Positions 1 through 8,673 are shown, counted from the stretch's first letter. The stretch is 64,000 nt of DNA from Phycisphaerales bacterium (GCA_019744815.1 JAIEUA010000006.1:62001-126000); one strand, 5' to 3'. Notes: a model not told the origin generated them from the letters alone. A program made the numbers and translations.

Positions 1-190
1 CCATCGGCAGGTCTTCCGGCTTCGGGTACAGCGCTCCCCGCCTTCCCGCCGGTCCGCTCTGGAGAAGAGCGTCGGCAGTGGCCGGGCCAGCGGTCGAGTT
101 CAGGCGAACCCGCTCGCAAGCCCCTGGAGAGCGCCAAGCCCGTCACGGCGGCGCGTCCGCGGTGGAATCGGCACAGGCCTAGGGCCTTTG
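1..190 (-). promoter_or_regulatory. Cobalamin (B12) riboswitch, 3' part, pointing out of the window
   Basis: On the minus strand the segment reads GCCACTG, then GGGAAGGC, then AGCCGGAAGACCTGCC. That is the conserved order of the 3' half of the cobalamin riboswitch, ending in the B12 box (consensus AGYCMGGAGACCTGCC, from memory). The 5' half, with the usual CCCGC-ACTGT core, is less clear to me, so the left/right limits are approximate. The element is preceded by a good promoter on the same strand. The regulated gene lies to the left, outside the window; by family habit it would be a cobalamin synthesis or transport gene or a B12-independent isozyme. Confidence 0.78.
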
Positions 191-257
191 CCTCACCACA
201 CTTCCCTTTTCAGCCCGAGCCGTGCAGAACACGGTGCGGGCACCGAGGGACAACGGC

Positions 258-285
258 AGCATAGCAAGTTCGATGCGGGTGTCAA
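258..285 (-). promoter_or_regulatory. Sigma70-type promoter for the B12 leader
   Basis: Read on the minus strand, TTGACA is followed after 16 bases by TATGCT. This is a near-consensus -35/-10 pair in an otherwise GC-rich background. Transcription would start near position 250 and run left through the cobalamin riboswitch, so the arrangement makes functional sense. The call rests only on the sequence match and the position. Confidence 0.65.
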
Positions 286-291
286 ACGAGG

Positions 292-370
292 CCGCCGCGC
301 CTCCTCTCCCCGCGTGCGGGGAGAGGACGACTCGATGCGAAGCGTCGAGTCAGGTGAGGGGAATTGGGTG
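292..370. repeat. Composite hairpin element, copy 1 (partial)
   Basis: This holds the palindrome CTCTCCCCGCGTGCGGGGAGAG, then the stem GACTCGATGC-GAA-GCGTCGAGTC, then AGGTGAGGGGA. The same module recurs near 1.0, 12.9 and 15.3 kb. The second module (CCTCCCC...GGGGAGG...GGTGGTC) found in the other copies is missing here. The rest of the 190-391 stretch holds the riboswitch promoter and leader, and I see no gene in it. Confidence 0.85.
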
Positions 371-391
371 TCCAAACGAGGAAAGGTCCTC

Positions 392-997
392 TCACCCCAC
401 CGCGTGAGCCGCCAAGCACACGGCGGTGGTTCGTTTGGCGCACACAGCCCACGGTGCCCCCAGAGTTTCGCTCAATCGCGCGGCGTACGCACGAGCCCTT
501 GATTCCGTACGGAAAACGCCGACCGCTGTTCGAACGCTGCCTCCCTCGCCGCGGAGCCAAACGATGAAGCGATCACGCCGCCACTGGAGACGCCTCGGCT
601 GCGGCCTGAACACGACAACGCCGCAGACGCCGACCTCGATCCGCAGTCGATCGCGTGCGATCCTGTGGAACCGCGGCCGTCGCGACGGCAAGCGGTGCTC
701 CACCACAATCTCGTCGCGCTCGATTCGGTACCTCATCGACGTAAGGAATCCGCCAGCAATCGCGCGGACCAAGCGCGGACACATCCACAGGACGAAAAGC
801 CAGCAGAGAGCCGCCCAGACGATCCAGCCGATGCCCCACCCACTCCACGGGAGCCAGACGAGCCCCACGGCGGTCGCGACGAGCCAAGAAGTCACAAGCG
901 TTGCGCCAAGGAAGAAGCCCGCGTCGGGTCCCAGCGTCGCACGGTCGGCTCCCTTTGCAAACCGCACGTGATGTGGAGAGTCTTGCTGGATGAGCAC
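392..997 (-). CDS. Hypothetical two-helix membrane protein with a PH-like tail
   Basis: About 201 residues if the GTG at 997 is used. The longer ORF start (1057) lies inside a repeat element, and its first residues (RRVVLSPQAGRGG) are simply translated repeat, so I reject it. Two adjacent hydrophobic segments (LGATLVTSWLVATAVGLVWL and WIVWAALCWLFVLWM) suggest a helical hairpin in the membrane. The remainder (RYRIERDEIVVEHRL...) is basic and beta-rich, resembling the PH-like domains that follow paired helices in small bacterial membrane proteins. The stop codon also falls in repeat-rich sequence. I do not recognise a family with confidence, and no operon partner is visible on this strand. Confidence 0.5.
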   Translation of the reverse strand: MLIQQDSPHHVRFAKGADRATLGPDAGFFLGATLVTSWLVATAVGLVWLPWSGWGIGWIVWAALCWLFVLWMCPRLVRAIAGGFLTSMRYRIERDEIVVEHRLPSRRPRFHRIARDRLRIEVGVCGVVVFRPQPRRLQWRRDRFIVWLRGEGGSVRTAVGVFRTESRARAYAARLSETLGAPWAVCAKRTTAVCLAAHAVG

Positions 998-1010
998 ACA
1001 GAAGTTCCCT

Positions 1011-1174
1011 GCCGCGCCTCCTCTCCCCGCTTGCGGGGAGAGGACGACTCGACGCAACGCGTCGAGTCAGGTGAGGGGATTGCGGGTGCCTTGTCGCAAC
1101 GAATCTCCGAGCGCGAAGCACCCCTCCCCGGTCTCGCCAAGCCTTGACCACCCCTCCCCGCGGCGCGGGGCGAG
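1011..1174. repeat. Composite hairpin element, copy 2 (complete, inverted)
   Basis: This is the full two-module element, reversed relative to copies 3 and 4. Its palindrome CTCTCCCCGCTTGCGGGGAGAG is followed by the perfect stem GACTCGACGC-AAC-GCGTCGAGTC and GGTGAGGGGATTGCGGGTGCC. The second module with CACCCCTCCCCGGTCTCGCC and GACCACCCCTCCCCG follows. It fills the gap between the start of the membrane-protein gene and the end of the AsmA-like gene. Confidence 0.9.
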
Positions 1175-1192
1175 CTGGCGCGGCGCTCGTCG

Positions 1193-2116
1193 TTACTTCT
1201 TCTCCGGCTTCTTCATGCCGGGGATCAGGTCGGTGACTTTCTTGGTCGCGTCTTCGACCACCTTGCCCGCCTCGCCGCCGAGCTTCTCGGTGACCTTCTT
1301 CACGGCGTCGCCGCCGATCTTCTCGATGGTGCCTTGAGCCTTCGCCGCGACCGACATCTGCAGGTTGTCGAGATTGCCCAATCCAGCGAGGCCGCCCTGG
1401 AGGTCGCCGAGGATGTCGGCGGGGAGGATGCCGCCGCCCTTGTCGGCCGCGGCCGCGAGCACCGCTTCCACGATGATCGAGGCGAGCTGGCTCATGGTCA
1501 CGCCCGTGCCGCCGACGCCGGTGCCGGTCTTGCCGACGTTGTTGAGCTTGATCTCGTCGATCGGGATGTTCACCTTGGTGAGATCGCCGGGGCCGCCGAT
1601 CAGATCCACGCTGATCTTGATATTGGTCAGCGAGAGCTCGTTGACGACGAACTTCTTGTCGCCGCCCGACGACGACCCGCCTGAACCACCCGAGCCGCCC
1701 GCTTGCTTGGCGACCTTCTTGATGTGATCGAGGATGACGTTGAAGTTGGCCGTGCCGCCGGACTTCTCGAGCGCGACGTTCAGACCATCGAGGCTGAGCT
1801 TGGGCAGCTCGACTACGGGCTTGCTGAGCGTGTTGAACGACACCGCGACGCCGCCCGAGCCGAGCGAGAGGAACGACGCGGACTTGTACCCGGGCGGGTT
1901 GGCGACGTTCAGCCCGTTCATGGAGAACGTGCCGCTGAGGAGGCCGACGTTGGCGGACTGGAGCGTGGTGTTGGTGCCCAGGGCGTACGTGCCGCCCTTC
2001 TCGATGCCGGCCTTGGCCAGCGAGTTGATGTTCATGACGCCCAAGACGACCGCGCCGATCAAGACCAGCACGAGCACAAAGCCGAGGGCGAACAGACGTT
2101 TGACGAGCTTCTTCAT
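1193..2116 (-). CDS. AsmA/DUF748-like membrane-anchored protein
   Basis: Predicted 307 residues from the ATG at 2116, which is preceded by AAGGAA and starts MKKLVKRLFALG. The longer ORF start has no membrane-protein logic. One N-terminal transmembrane helix (LGFVLVLVLIGAVVLGVM) is followed by repeated beta-strand patterns of the AsmA/DUF748 type (LQSANVGLLSGTFSMNGLNV, LPKLSLDGLNVALE, LSLTNIKISVDL). These proteins lie in the periplasm anchored to the inner membrane and are linked to envelope lipid or outer-membrane homeostasis. A Gly/Ser-rich linker (GGSGGSGGSSSGGDKK) splits the domain, and the tail is charged and helical with lysine-rich ends. It is shorter than full AsmA, so a single-module version is likely. 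The gene stands alone. Confidence 0.7.
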   Translation of the reverse strand: MKKLVKRLFALGFVLVLVLIGAVVLGVMNINSLAKAGIEKGGTYALGTNTTLQSANVGLLSGTFSMNGLNVANPPGYKSASFLSLGSGGVAVSFNTLSKPVVELPKLSLDGLNVALEKSGGTANFNVILDHIKKVAKQAGGSGGSGGSSSGGDKKFVVNELSLTNIKISVDLIGGPGDLTKVNIPIDEIKLNNVGKTGTGVGGTGVTMSQLASIIVEAVLAAAADKGGGILPADILGDLQGGLAGLGNLDNLQMSVAAKAQGTIEKIGGDAVKKVTEKLGGEAGKVVEDATKKVTDLIPGMKKPEKK

Positions 2117-2331
2117 GAGGGTTCCTTCGTGAGCGGGCATTGTACAGAGCGAAAGCGTTCGGCCCCGGGTTGGCGTGCTCGAGCCCAGGATCGAGCCCAG
2201 GAGCATGGGAAACGTCTGCCGCGTCGGGCCAGAGCAGCGAACCCGGAGCGGAGTGGATTCGTACCCCGAACCGTCGCGACAGAATGTTGCACGCTCACCA
2301 CGCGGGATCACCGTTCTTGCCCGGAGAATCC

Positions 2332-2538
2332 ATGCCCTACGTCAACGTCAAAATCACCAAAGACGGCGTCACCCGCGATCAGAAGCTCCGCCTCGTGCAG
2401 GAGATCACCGACACGCTGGTGCGGGTGCTGAACAAAAAGCCCGAGCAGACCCACATCGTCATCGACGAGGTCGAGACCGACAACTGGGGCTTCGCCGGCA
2501 TGCTCACCACCGACTACCGCAAGCAGCACAAGCAGTAA
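2332..2538 (+). CDS. 4-oxalocrotonate tautomerase family enzyme
   Basis: 68 residues starting MPYVNVKITKDGVTRDQK. After removal of Met, Pro-1 would be the catalytic base typical of the 4-OT superfamily. The length matches the 60-70 residue family size, and the motif IDEVETDNWGFAG is the usual C-terminal signature. Such enzymes form hexamers or trimers of dimers and move a proton between enol and keto forms of 2-oxo acids; the physiological substrate cannot be told from sequence. A Shine-Dalgarno (GGAGA) precedes the ATG. No catechol meta-cleavage genes are nearby, so this is probably a stand-alone tautomerase. Confidence 0.9.
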   Translation: MPYVNVKITKDGVTRDQKLRLVQEITDTLVRVLNKKPEQTHIVIDEVETDNWGFAGMLTTDYRKQHKQ

Positions 2539-2712
2539 AAACCCCAGGCGCCAGCAGGGAACCGTGGCAGCGAGCGCTGCACCTTTCTCGCATTGGCCGC
2601 TCCGCAGAGCACAGGCCGATCCCACCATGCCCATACAGTCGTCTCGCGTGCGATGACTCGCGGCGGCGCGTTGCGTCGGCACGTCTCACCCGCGTTCACT
2701 CAGGAGACCGCC

Positions 2713-3135
2713 ATGAAAGTTCTCTTCACCGCAGAAGCCAAAGCCGTCGGCGGCCGCAACGGCCACTCCGAGGCCAGCGACAAGAGCGTCTCGGTCGACC
2801 TCTCCATCCCCAAGGCGATGGGCGGCCCCGGCAAGCCCAACACTACGACGCCCGAGCACCTCTTCGCGGTGGGTTACGCCGCGTGCTTCGGCAGCGCGCT
2901 CGACTACGTCGCCAGCCAGAAGAAGATCGCCATCCCCGGCGCCAGCGTGACGTCGCGGGTCAGCATCGGCACCCGCGCCGATGGCGGCTTCCAGCTCGCC
3001 GTGGTTCTCGAGGTCGGACTGCCCGGCCATGAGAAGGCCGCCGCCGACGCCCTGGTCGCCGCGGCCCACCAGGTCTGCCCCTACTCGCACGCGACCCGCA
3101 ACAACATCGAGGTCACGCTGACCACCGTCGTCTGA
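2713..3135 (+). CDS. ohr: Organic hydroperoxide resistance protein (Ohr, OsmC family)
   Basis: 140 residues, the normal Ohr length. The two redox cysteines are at about positions 58 (GYAACFGSAL) and 122 (HQVCPYSHATR), and both surrounding motifs are typical of Ohr rather than OsmC. Ohr reduces organic hydroperoxides using a Cys-Cys pair recharged by lipoylated proteins; location is cytoplasmic. The start ATG follows CAGGAG. The gene follows the tautomerase at about 170 bases and may share its promoter. No OhrR-type regulator is encoded next to it. Confidence 0.93.
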   Translation: MKVLFTAEAKAVGGRNGHSEASDKSVSVDLSIPKAMGGPGKPNTTTPEHLFAVGYAACFGSALDYVASQKKIAIPGASVTSRVSIGTRADGGFQLAVVLEVGLPGHEKAAADALVAAAHQVCPYSHATRNNIEVTLTTVV

Positions 3136-3139
3136 GACA

Positions 3140-3277
3140 GACGCCGAGGCTGAGGAGGCTTGGCGACGAAGCCTCGGACGGTCTGGAACGTTGGCGCACG
3201 GGCCCGCTCTTGCGGTTGGGCGCGGAGGTTGCAGTCGATCCGAGGCTTCCTCGCGGACTCGTCAGCCTCGGCGTCCA
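3140..3277. repeat. Long inverted repeat element LIR-1
   Basis: Arms GACGCCGAGGCTGAGGAGGC... and ...CTCGTCAGCCTCGGCGTCC form an inverted repeat of about 38 bases per side around a roughly 60-base centre. The element lies between convergent genes (ohr and the ABC permease). The same arms, in opposite orientation and around an unrelated centre, recur at 52694-52840. No coding potential is seen. Confidence 0.85.
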
Positions 3278-3296
3278 TTGACGCGTGCCGGCGCTC

Positions 3297-4865
3297 TCAC
3301 GCGCGCCGCCTGAGCAAGGTGCTCGCGATCGCGCCGCTCGCGACGCCGACGCTGAGCAGGATCACGCCCGCCGCGGAGAACTCCTGCGTCCGCATGAAGT
3401 GCAGCTGATTGAGCACCGCCCGCGCCAGCGTGTCCACGCCCGGCGGCTGCAGGATCACCGTGGCTTCGAGCTCGTGCAGCGAGAGCACGCCGCCGATGAT
3501 CGCGGCACCGATGAGCGCTCGGGCGTTGCCGGTGATCGCCGCCGCCCACAGCGCACCAAACGAACGCACGCCGTCGAGCGTGCGCTGATCGCGGGCGTCG
3601 CGTGATTCGATCCCGGCGAGCAAACACCCGAGCGCGACGGGCACAACGCCGAAGCGTGCGAGATGCGCCAGCACCAGCACGAACGTCGAGTCTTCCAGCG
3701 CCGGTGCCAGCGTGCGCACGGCGTGGGCGATCCACAGGCCGAGCATCACGCCCGGCATGATCGCGCCCGCGGCGAGCAAGCCGAGCGCGAGTTGAACAAG
3801 CCGCTTGGACACGCCGCCGGCGAGCGTTCCCACCCAGGCCAGCAGCATCAGCGCGGCGCTGGCGGCACCGACGACGAGCGCGATGCCGCCGGAGGTGAGC
3901 AGTGGTTGCTGGTAGTTTCGGATGAACTCGAGCAAGCCGCCGTCGCGGGCGAGGTGCAGCGCGAGCAGCGCGCCGGGGACCAACGCGCCCAGTGCGGCGA
4001 CCGCGAGCGCGCCGAGCCACACGCCGCGGCTGGCCACCCGCGGCGACAGTCGCGTCTGTGACTCGGGCGCATCGAGACGGATGCCGCGGACGCCGAGGAA
4101 CGCGGCGACGAGTGCGATGGCGATCAAGGGCAGCGTGATGATCCAGGCTCGCCACTGCTGGTCCTGCGGCAGGAGGTCCATGGCCAACCAGACGCGGATG
4201 GTGAGTGTGTGGACACGAGCGACGTGGAGGGGGATGACGGAGCCGAGGGTGAGGGCGAGGACGAGGAGGAACGAGCCGCGGAGGCCGTCGCGCGCCAGCG
4301 AGAGTTCCCCAAGGAACAGATCCCACTTTGTGCGCACAACGCCGTCGGTGTGCGCGCCGGCGTCGAGGGCGAGCTGTTCGAGCGTGGCGTCGTCGATACG
4401 ACGCAGGTGCAGCGCGAGGATGAGCATCGCGACGGGGGCGCTCCAGATCATGATCGAGCCGACGGCGATGGCCTTGCCGAGGGCGACGGGGATCCACGGC
4501 GATTCGCGTCCGAGTTGTTCGGCGAGGTCGCCGAGCGCGGTGCCGGGGGCGCGGAGGAGGTTGAACGCGCCGAAGGCGAGGTAGTTGGGGAGGAGCAACG
4601 GAGCGAAGAGCAATGGCGCAAGTGCCGTGCCGCGGGTGCGGAGGAGCCAGGCGCCGGGCCAGGCAAGGAGCACGGCACCGGCGCTGATGAGGGCGGCCCA
4701 GAGCAGGGATGTCAGGAGCGCGGAGAGTGAGGAGAACGTTGGCAGATCGGCGGCGATGGGGCCGGCGGGTGCGGCGAGGAGGCGGTAGAACGCGACAACA
4801 GCGGGAGCGCCGACGAGGGTGCAGGCGATGAGCAGGAGGAAGATAGAGGCGGCGCGGGTGGACAT
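3297..4865 (-). CDS. ABC transporter permease, two fused membrane domains (iron/thiamine type)
   Basis: About 522 residues starting MSTRAASIFLLLIACTLVG. The protein is almost entirely hydrophobic, with two similar halves of about six helices, each with a permease EAA-like loop (LEQLALDAGAHTDGVVRTKW in the first half, DQRTLDGVRSFGALWAA in the second). This matches the double-domain permeases of ferric-iron and thiamine uptake systems (FbpB/ThiP class). It would sit in the inner membrane and need a periplasmic binding protein and an ATPase. Neither is adjacent, so either the partner genes are elsewhere or this is a remnant. It is transcribed divergently from the M24 peptidase gene. Substrate is not determinable. 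Confidence 0.8.
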   Translation of the reverse strand: MSTRAASIFLLLIACTLVGAPAVVAFYRLLAAPAGPIAADLPTFSSLSALLTSLLWAALISAGAVLLAWPGAWLLRTRGTALAPLLFAPLLLPNYLAFGAFNLLRAPGTALGDLAEQLGRESPWIPVALGKAIAVGSIMIWSAPVAMLILALHLRRIDDATLEQLALDAGAHTDGVVRTKWDLFLGELSLARDGLRGSFLLVLALTLGSVIPLHVARVHTLTIRVWLAMDLLPQDQQWRAWIITLPLIAIALVAAFLGVRGIRLDAPESQTRLSPRVASRGVWLGALAVAALGALVPGALLALHLARDGGLLEFIRNYQQPLLTSGGIALVVGAASAALMLLAWVGTLAGGVSKRLVQLALGLLAAGAIMPGVMLGLWIAHAVRTLAPALEDSTFVLVLAHLARFGVVPVALGCLLAGIESRDARDQRTLDGVRSFGALWAAAITGNARALIGAAIIGGVLSLHELEATVILQPPGVDTLARAVLNQLHFMRTQEFSAAGVILLSVGVASGAIASTLLRRRA

Positions 4866-4897
4866 GGAGTTGCGGCGGAGCGGGGTTGGGCGCGCTC

Positions 4898-4928
4898 GCA
4901 CTGCCGACGCAAAGCCGTCGGCAGTGGC
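4898..4928. repeat. Hairpin between divergent genes
   Basis: CACTGCCGACG and CGTCGGCAGTG form a perfect 11-base stem with a short loop. It lies in the 92-base space between the divergent permease and M24 peptidase genes, so it could be an operator or simply one of the many repeat palindromes in this genome. Confidence 0.6.
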
Positions 4929-4957
4929 ACCCGGAGACGCGGGCGGCGCAGCGTATC

Positions 4958-6133
4958 ATGGCGAACATGGCAACTTCAGCGACGAAAAGCGGCAAGGGTG
5001 GTGGTGGCAAGTCGGCGGGCGCGGCGACGGATCCGTTTTTGCCGCGGCAGCGGAAGGTGCGGGAGGCGATGCTGGGGCATGAGCTGACGCATCTCTTGGT
5101 GAGCAGCCCGCTGGATGTGGGGTATCTGACGGGGTTCACGGGTGGTGATTCGTACTTGCTGATCGGTCCGCGGCAGCCGGGGGCGCCGGTGACGGCGGCG
5201 TTGATCAGCGACTTCCGGTATCAGGAAGAGCTGCAGCCGTTCGCGGACAAGCTGGAGATCATCATCCGCAAGCGCTCGATGGGCGAGGCGGTGGCGGATC
5301 TCTTGTCGGGCCCGGGCGTGGAGCGGGTGGGCATTCAGGCCGACATCATGACGGTGGCGGAGCGGGATGCGCTCGCGAAGAAGATCGGCACCAAGAAGGT
5401 GGTGTCGACGGTGGGGCTGATCAACAAGCTGCGCTCGGTGAAGGATGCGCACGAGATCGATCTGATCCGGCGGGCGGTGAAGATTCAGGAAGCGGCGTTG
5501 CTCGAGGTGCTGCCGACGATTGAGGCGGGGCAGACCGAGCAGCAGATCGCGGCGCGGCTGGAGAGCGAGATGAAGGCGCGGGGCTCGGCGGTGCCGAGCT
5601 TCGACACGATCGTGGGTGCGAAGGGGAACAGCGCGCTGCCGCACTATCGCGCGGGGGAGATGAAGGTCGCGAACAACAACGTGCTGTTGATCGACTGGGG
5701 CGCGACGTACAAGGGCTATCACTCGGATATGACGCGGACGTTTGCCCTGGGCAAGTGGCCGAAGAAGATGGCGGAGATTTACGAGATCGTGCTGGAGGCG
5801 CACAAGCTGGCGGCGGCGGCGTTATGCGCCGGCAAGAGCAGCGCGGAGATCGACCGGGTCGCTCGCGATCACATCGCGGCGGCGGGGTATGGTGAGAACT
5901 TCGGGCACAGTCTGGGGCACGGGATCGGGCTGCAGATCCATGAAGAGCCGCGGCTGTCGCACATGCTGGCGGGGGTGAAGCTGCAGGCGGGGCAGGTGGT
6001 GACGATCGAGCCGGGGATCTATCTGCCGGGCGTGGGCGGCGTGCGGCTGGAGAACGATTACGTGGTCACCGAGACGGGCAGCGAGTGCCTCGCGACGTTG
6101 CCGATGACGCTGGAGTGGGCGACGTTGGGGTAG
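4958..6133 (+). CDS. M24-family Xaa-Pro aminopeptidase/dipeptidase
   Basis: About 391 residues. The C-terminal half is a pita-bread metallopeptidase: the two Asp ligands occur in LLIDWGATYKGYHSDMTR, the His in GHSLGHGIGLQIHE, and the Glu ligands in VTIEPG and VRLENDYVV. The N-terminal creatinase-like domain (DVGYLTGFTGGDSYLLI) is present. These enzymes are cytoplasmic, bind two divalent metals and release the N-terminal residue in front of proline. ATG codons at 4958 and 4967 are both possible. A low-complexity Lys/Gly stretch (SGKGGGGKSAG) precedes the folded part. The gene appears to be monocistronic. Confidence 0.9.
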   Translation: MANMATSATKSGKGGGGKSAGAATDPFLPRQRKVREAMLGHELTHLLVSSPLDVGYLTGFTGGDSYLLIGPRQPGAPVTAALISDFRYQEELQPFADKLEIIIRKRSMGEAVADLLSGPGVERVGIQADIMTVAERDALAKKIGTKKVVSTVGLINKLRSVKDAHEIDLIRRAVKIQEAALLEVLPTIEAGQTEQQIAARLESEMKARGSAVPSFDTIVGAKGNSALPHYRAGEMKVANNNVLLIDWGATYKGYHSDMTRTFALGKWPKKMAEIYEIVLEAHKLAAAALCAGKSSAEIDRVARDHIAAAGYGENFGHSLGHGIGLQIHEEPRLSHMLAGVKLQAGQVVTIEPGIYLPGVGGVRLENDYVVTETGSECLATLPMTLEWATLG

Positions 6134-6187
6134 GAGGGGAGGAGGGGAGGAGGGGAGGAGGGGGGCAGGGGAGCAGGGGAGCAGGGT
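6134..6187. repeat. G-rich purine tract (GGGGAGGA/GGGGAGCA repeats)
   Basis: Tandem units GAGGGGAGGA and GGGGAGCA lie between convergent genes. Related tracts lie at 10933-10973, 11354-11397 (inverted) and 53779-53819 (inverted). Runs of four G at short spacing make quadruplex formation possible. Confidence 0.8.
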
Positions 6188-6211
6188 GAAGAGGCGATTC
6201 GCTCGTTCGGG

Positions 6212-7156
6212 TCAGAATGAGAAGTTCGCGTTGGCGTCGGTGGAGCCGAGGGTGCTGGCGGCGGCGTTGCCGCTGACGGCGGTGGTGCCTGGCGCGGTGC
6301 GGTCGATGATGGGTCCGAAGATGTTGTTGGCGACGATGGACCAGTTGAGGGTGTTGCCGCTGCAGGTGTTCTTGATGATGATGTTGCCGGCCGCGGCGAT
6401 GTCGATTCCGCGGTCGGCCCTGATGCAGTTGTTGGATTCAACGCGGCTGTCGGTGCCGAGGATGATGATGCCGGCGCCGTCGCCGATTTTGCCGTTCAGA
6501 TTGCAGTTGTTGTTGGAGATGATGCAGGCGTTGGTGGCCTCGATGCCGTTGACGGCGTTCTCGGAGGAGACGCAGCGGTCGACGGTGCTGCCCTGTTCGA
6601 CACGGATGCCGGAGGAGTTGTTGATGGTCACGCAATCGCGGATGACGGTGTTGGTGCCGCCGCGGATGCCGTAGCCGGTGTTGTCGGTGGATCGGACGTC
6701 GGAGATGACGGAGCCGCGGGTGACGCCGACATCGATGCCGCTGCCGCTCCAGCCTCGTATGGAGCCGTTGTGGATGCGGACGAAGGCGCTGGCGAGGACG
6801 AAGATGCCGTTGGACCCGGCGGAGTCGGGGTTGCCGACGAGGTCGAAGCCGTTGAGGTCGACGGTCACGCCGCCGCTGACAACGAGGATGCCGTGCTTTC
6901 CGGGGGCGGCGACGATGTTGGTGGCGAGGTAGTACGAGCCGGGACGGTTGATGACGAAGGTGGCGGTGTCGCCGGGCGGCGTGTTGATCTCGTTGATGGC
7001 GATGCGGGGCTCGACCTCGGCGAGGGGCTTGGCGGTGGGCGCGACGGGGCCGGCGGGCGGGTTGAGGGGGCCGGCGAGGGCGTGCGTTACGACGATGGCG
7101 CCGGTTGCGACGAGGGATGCGAGCGCGAGGATGCGGAGTGATGATGAACGCGGCAT
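6212..7156 (-). CDS. Secreted right-handed beta-helix protein (paralog 1)
   Basis: 314 residues with a signal peptide (LALASLVATGAIVVTHALAG). After cleavage come a proline-rich segment (PLNPPAGPVAPTAKPL) and the motif EPRIAINEINTPPGD, then beta-helix turns rich in Asn and Gly (VTVDLNGFDLVG, SNGIFVLASAFVRIHNG, GIRVEQGSTVDRCVSSENAVNGI). This is the parallel beta-helix/NosD-like fold, used extracellularly for binding or cleaving polysaccharides. No catalytic residues can be assigned. The C-terminus LGSTDANANFSF is shared with the two neighbours at 7330 and 8674, which have the same orientation. Its function is unknown. Confidence 0.85.
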   Translation of the reverse strand: MPRSSSLRILALASLVATGAIVVTHALAGPLNPPAGPVAPTAKPLAEVEPRIAINEINTPPGDTATFVINRPGSYYLATNIVAAPGKHGILVVSGGVTVDLNGFDLVGNPDSAGSNGIFVLASAFVRIHNGSIRGWSGSGIDVGVTRGSVISDVRSTDNTGYGIRGGTNTVIRDCVTINNSSGIRVEQGSTVDRCVSSENAVNGIEATNACIISNNNCNLNGKIGDGAGIIILGTDSRVESNNCIRADRGIDIAAAGNIIIKNTCSGNTLNWSIVANNIFGPIIDRTAPGTTAVSGNAAASTLGSTDANANFSF

Positions 7157-7329
7157 GGTGGCGGCTCCGATCGGGGCGACACCATCAGCCTACCGAGACG
7201 GGCGGTATGTTCAACAAAAAATGGCTTGGAATCAGGGACTCAAGCACGGACTCCGCGAGGGTCGCGCGTGGCGGGGTGGGGGTGTGGGGCGGGGTGGGCG
7301 GACGCGTTGCAGGAGCTGCACTGGGGGAA

Positions 7330-8508
7330 TCAATGGGTGTAGTTCGCGTTGGCGTCGGTGGAGCCGAGGGAGCTTGGGGCGGAGTCGCCGTTGATGGCGG
7401 CGGAGGCTGGAGCGGTGCGGTTGAGGATTGGGCCGACGACGTTGTTGGCGGCGATGAGCCAGTTGACGGAGGTGTTGCCGCTGGCGGAGTTTCGGACGAT
7501 GACGCTGCCGGAACCGATGACGTGGAGGCCGCGGCCGTTCTTGTGCATGATGTTGCCTTCGATGCGGCAGTTGTTGGTGGAGGAGACGAAGATGCCGTCG
7601 CTGGTGTTGCTGTGGCAGGTGTTGCCGCGGACGAGGGAGTCGTTGAGGACGACGATGCCGTCGGCGCCGTTGTCGCTGGCGATGCAGTCGATGATGGTGG
7701 TGCCCTGCTGGCCGTTGATGCCGTCGGCGCCGTTGTTGGAGGCGGAGCAGTTTTTGATGAGGCCGTCGCCGAAGAGAATGATGCCGGTGCCGAGGTTGTT
7801 GTACGCGGAGGAGTCGGTGATGTTGACGCCGTTGCTGCCGTAGAGGCCGTAGGTGCCGTTCTCGAAGGCGGTGCATTGGGAGATGGTGCCGCCGGCGTTG
7901 ACCTGGATGCCCTGTTGGCCGTTGTCGCGTGCGACGCAGCCGATGGCGGAGGCGACGCCGGTGATGCCGTCGAGGGTGTTGAGGGTGACGTGGCAGTTGC
8001 GGACGATGGCGCCGTTGGCGCGGATGCCGTTGCCGGCGTTGTTGGTGGCGGAGAGATCTTCGAGGATGCAGCTTCCGGTGGTGCTGTTGAAAAGATTGAT
8101 GCCGTCTTGGCCCCAGGCGGCGACGGTGCCGTTGCGGATGATGATGCTGTTGCGTGAGGAGATGTCGTTGACGATGCCGTCGAGCGAGCCGGGGACACCG
8201 ATGACGGCAAAGCCGTTGAGATCGATGGTGACGCGGCTGGCGGCGATCTCGATGCCGCTCTTAGCGGCGACGCCGTTGATGTTGCCGGTGAGGTAGTAGG
8301 AGCCGGACTGGGTGATGCGGTAGAGGCTGTTGTTGTCGCCGAGGGTGTTGGCGTCGTTGATGGCGATGCGGGGCTCGGGTCCGGGCGTGGGGGCGACGGG
8401 TCCGGCGGGGGGGTTGAGCGGGCCGGCGAGCGCGGTGGTGATGAACGGTGCGATGCACGCGCCGAGCGCGACGCGAGCGATGAAACGGTGTGAGAACGAA
8501 CGCGGCAT
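7330..8508 (-). CDS. Secreted right-handed beta-helix protein (paralog 2)
   Basis: 392 residues, starting MPRSFSHRF and preceded by GAGGAG. Signal peptide, then GPLNPPAGPVAPTPG and EPRIAINDANTLGD as in the neighbours. The body is a series of roughly 22-residue turns (GNGIRANGAIVRNCHVTLNT, DGINGQQGTTIIDCIASDNG), one helix longer than paralog 1 by about three to four turns. Cysteines recur at the same place in several turns (RNCHV, IGCVA, SQCTA, KNCSA, IDCIA), which suggests an inner Cys ladder. It ends LGSTDANANYTH. It probably belongs to one tandem-duplicated family with genes at 6212 and 8674. Confidence 0.85.
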   Translation of the reverse strand: MPRSFSHRFIARVALGACIAPFITTALAGPLNPPAGPVAPTPGPEPRIAINDANTLGDNNSLYRITQSGSYYLTGNINGVAAKSGIEIAASRVTIDLNGFAVIGVPGSLDGIVNDISSRNSIIIRNGTVAAWGQDGINLFNSTTGSCILEDLSATNNAGNGIRANGAIVRNCHVTLNTLDGITGVASAIGCVARDNGQQGIQVNAGGTISQCTAFENGTYGLYGSNGVNITDSSAYNNLGTGIILFGDGLIKNCSASNNGADGINGQQGTTIIDCIASDNGADGIVVLNDSLVRGNTCHSNTSDGIFVSSTNNCRIEGNIMHKNGRGLHVIGSGSVIVRNSASGNTSVNWLIAANNVVGPILNRTAPASAAINGDSAPSSLGSTDANANYTH

Positions 8509-8673
8509 GGGAGCGACTCCTCTTGGGGCGACGCTCCCAGCCTACCGCCAATGGGCGAATCTTCAATGGAGATAAGCGCCAGAATCATGGAGTTCTGGGG
8601 GCTGCGTGCGGTTGGCGGGCGCGGCATTGCCTTTTTGGTGGCAAGGCGCCTCGGAGGCAGACTCGGCTGTGGG

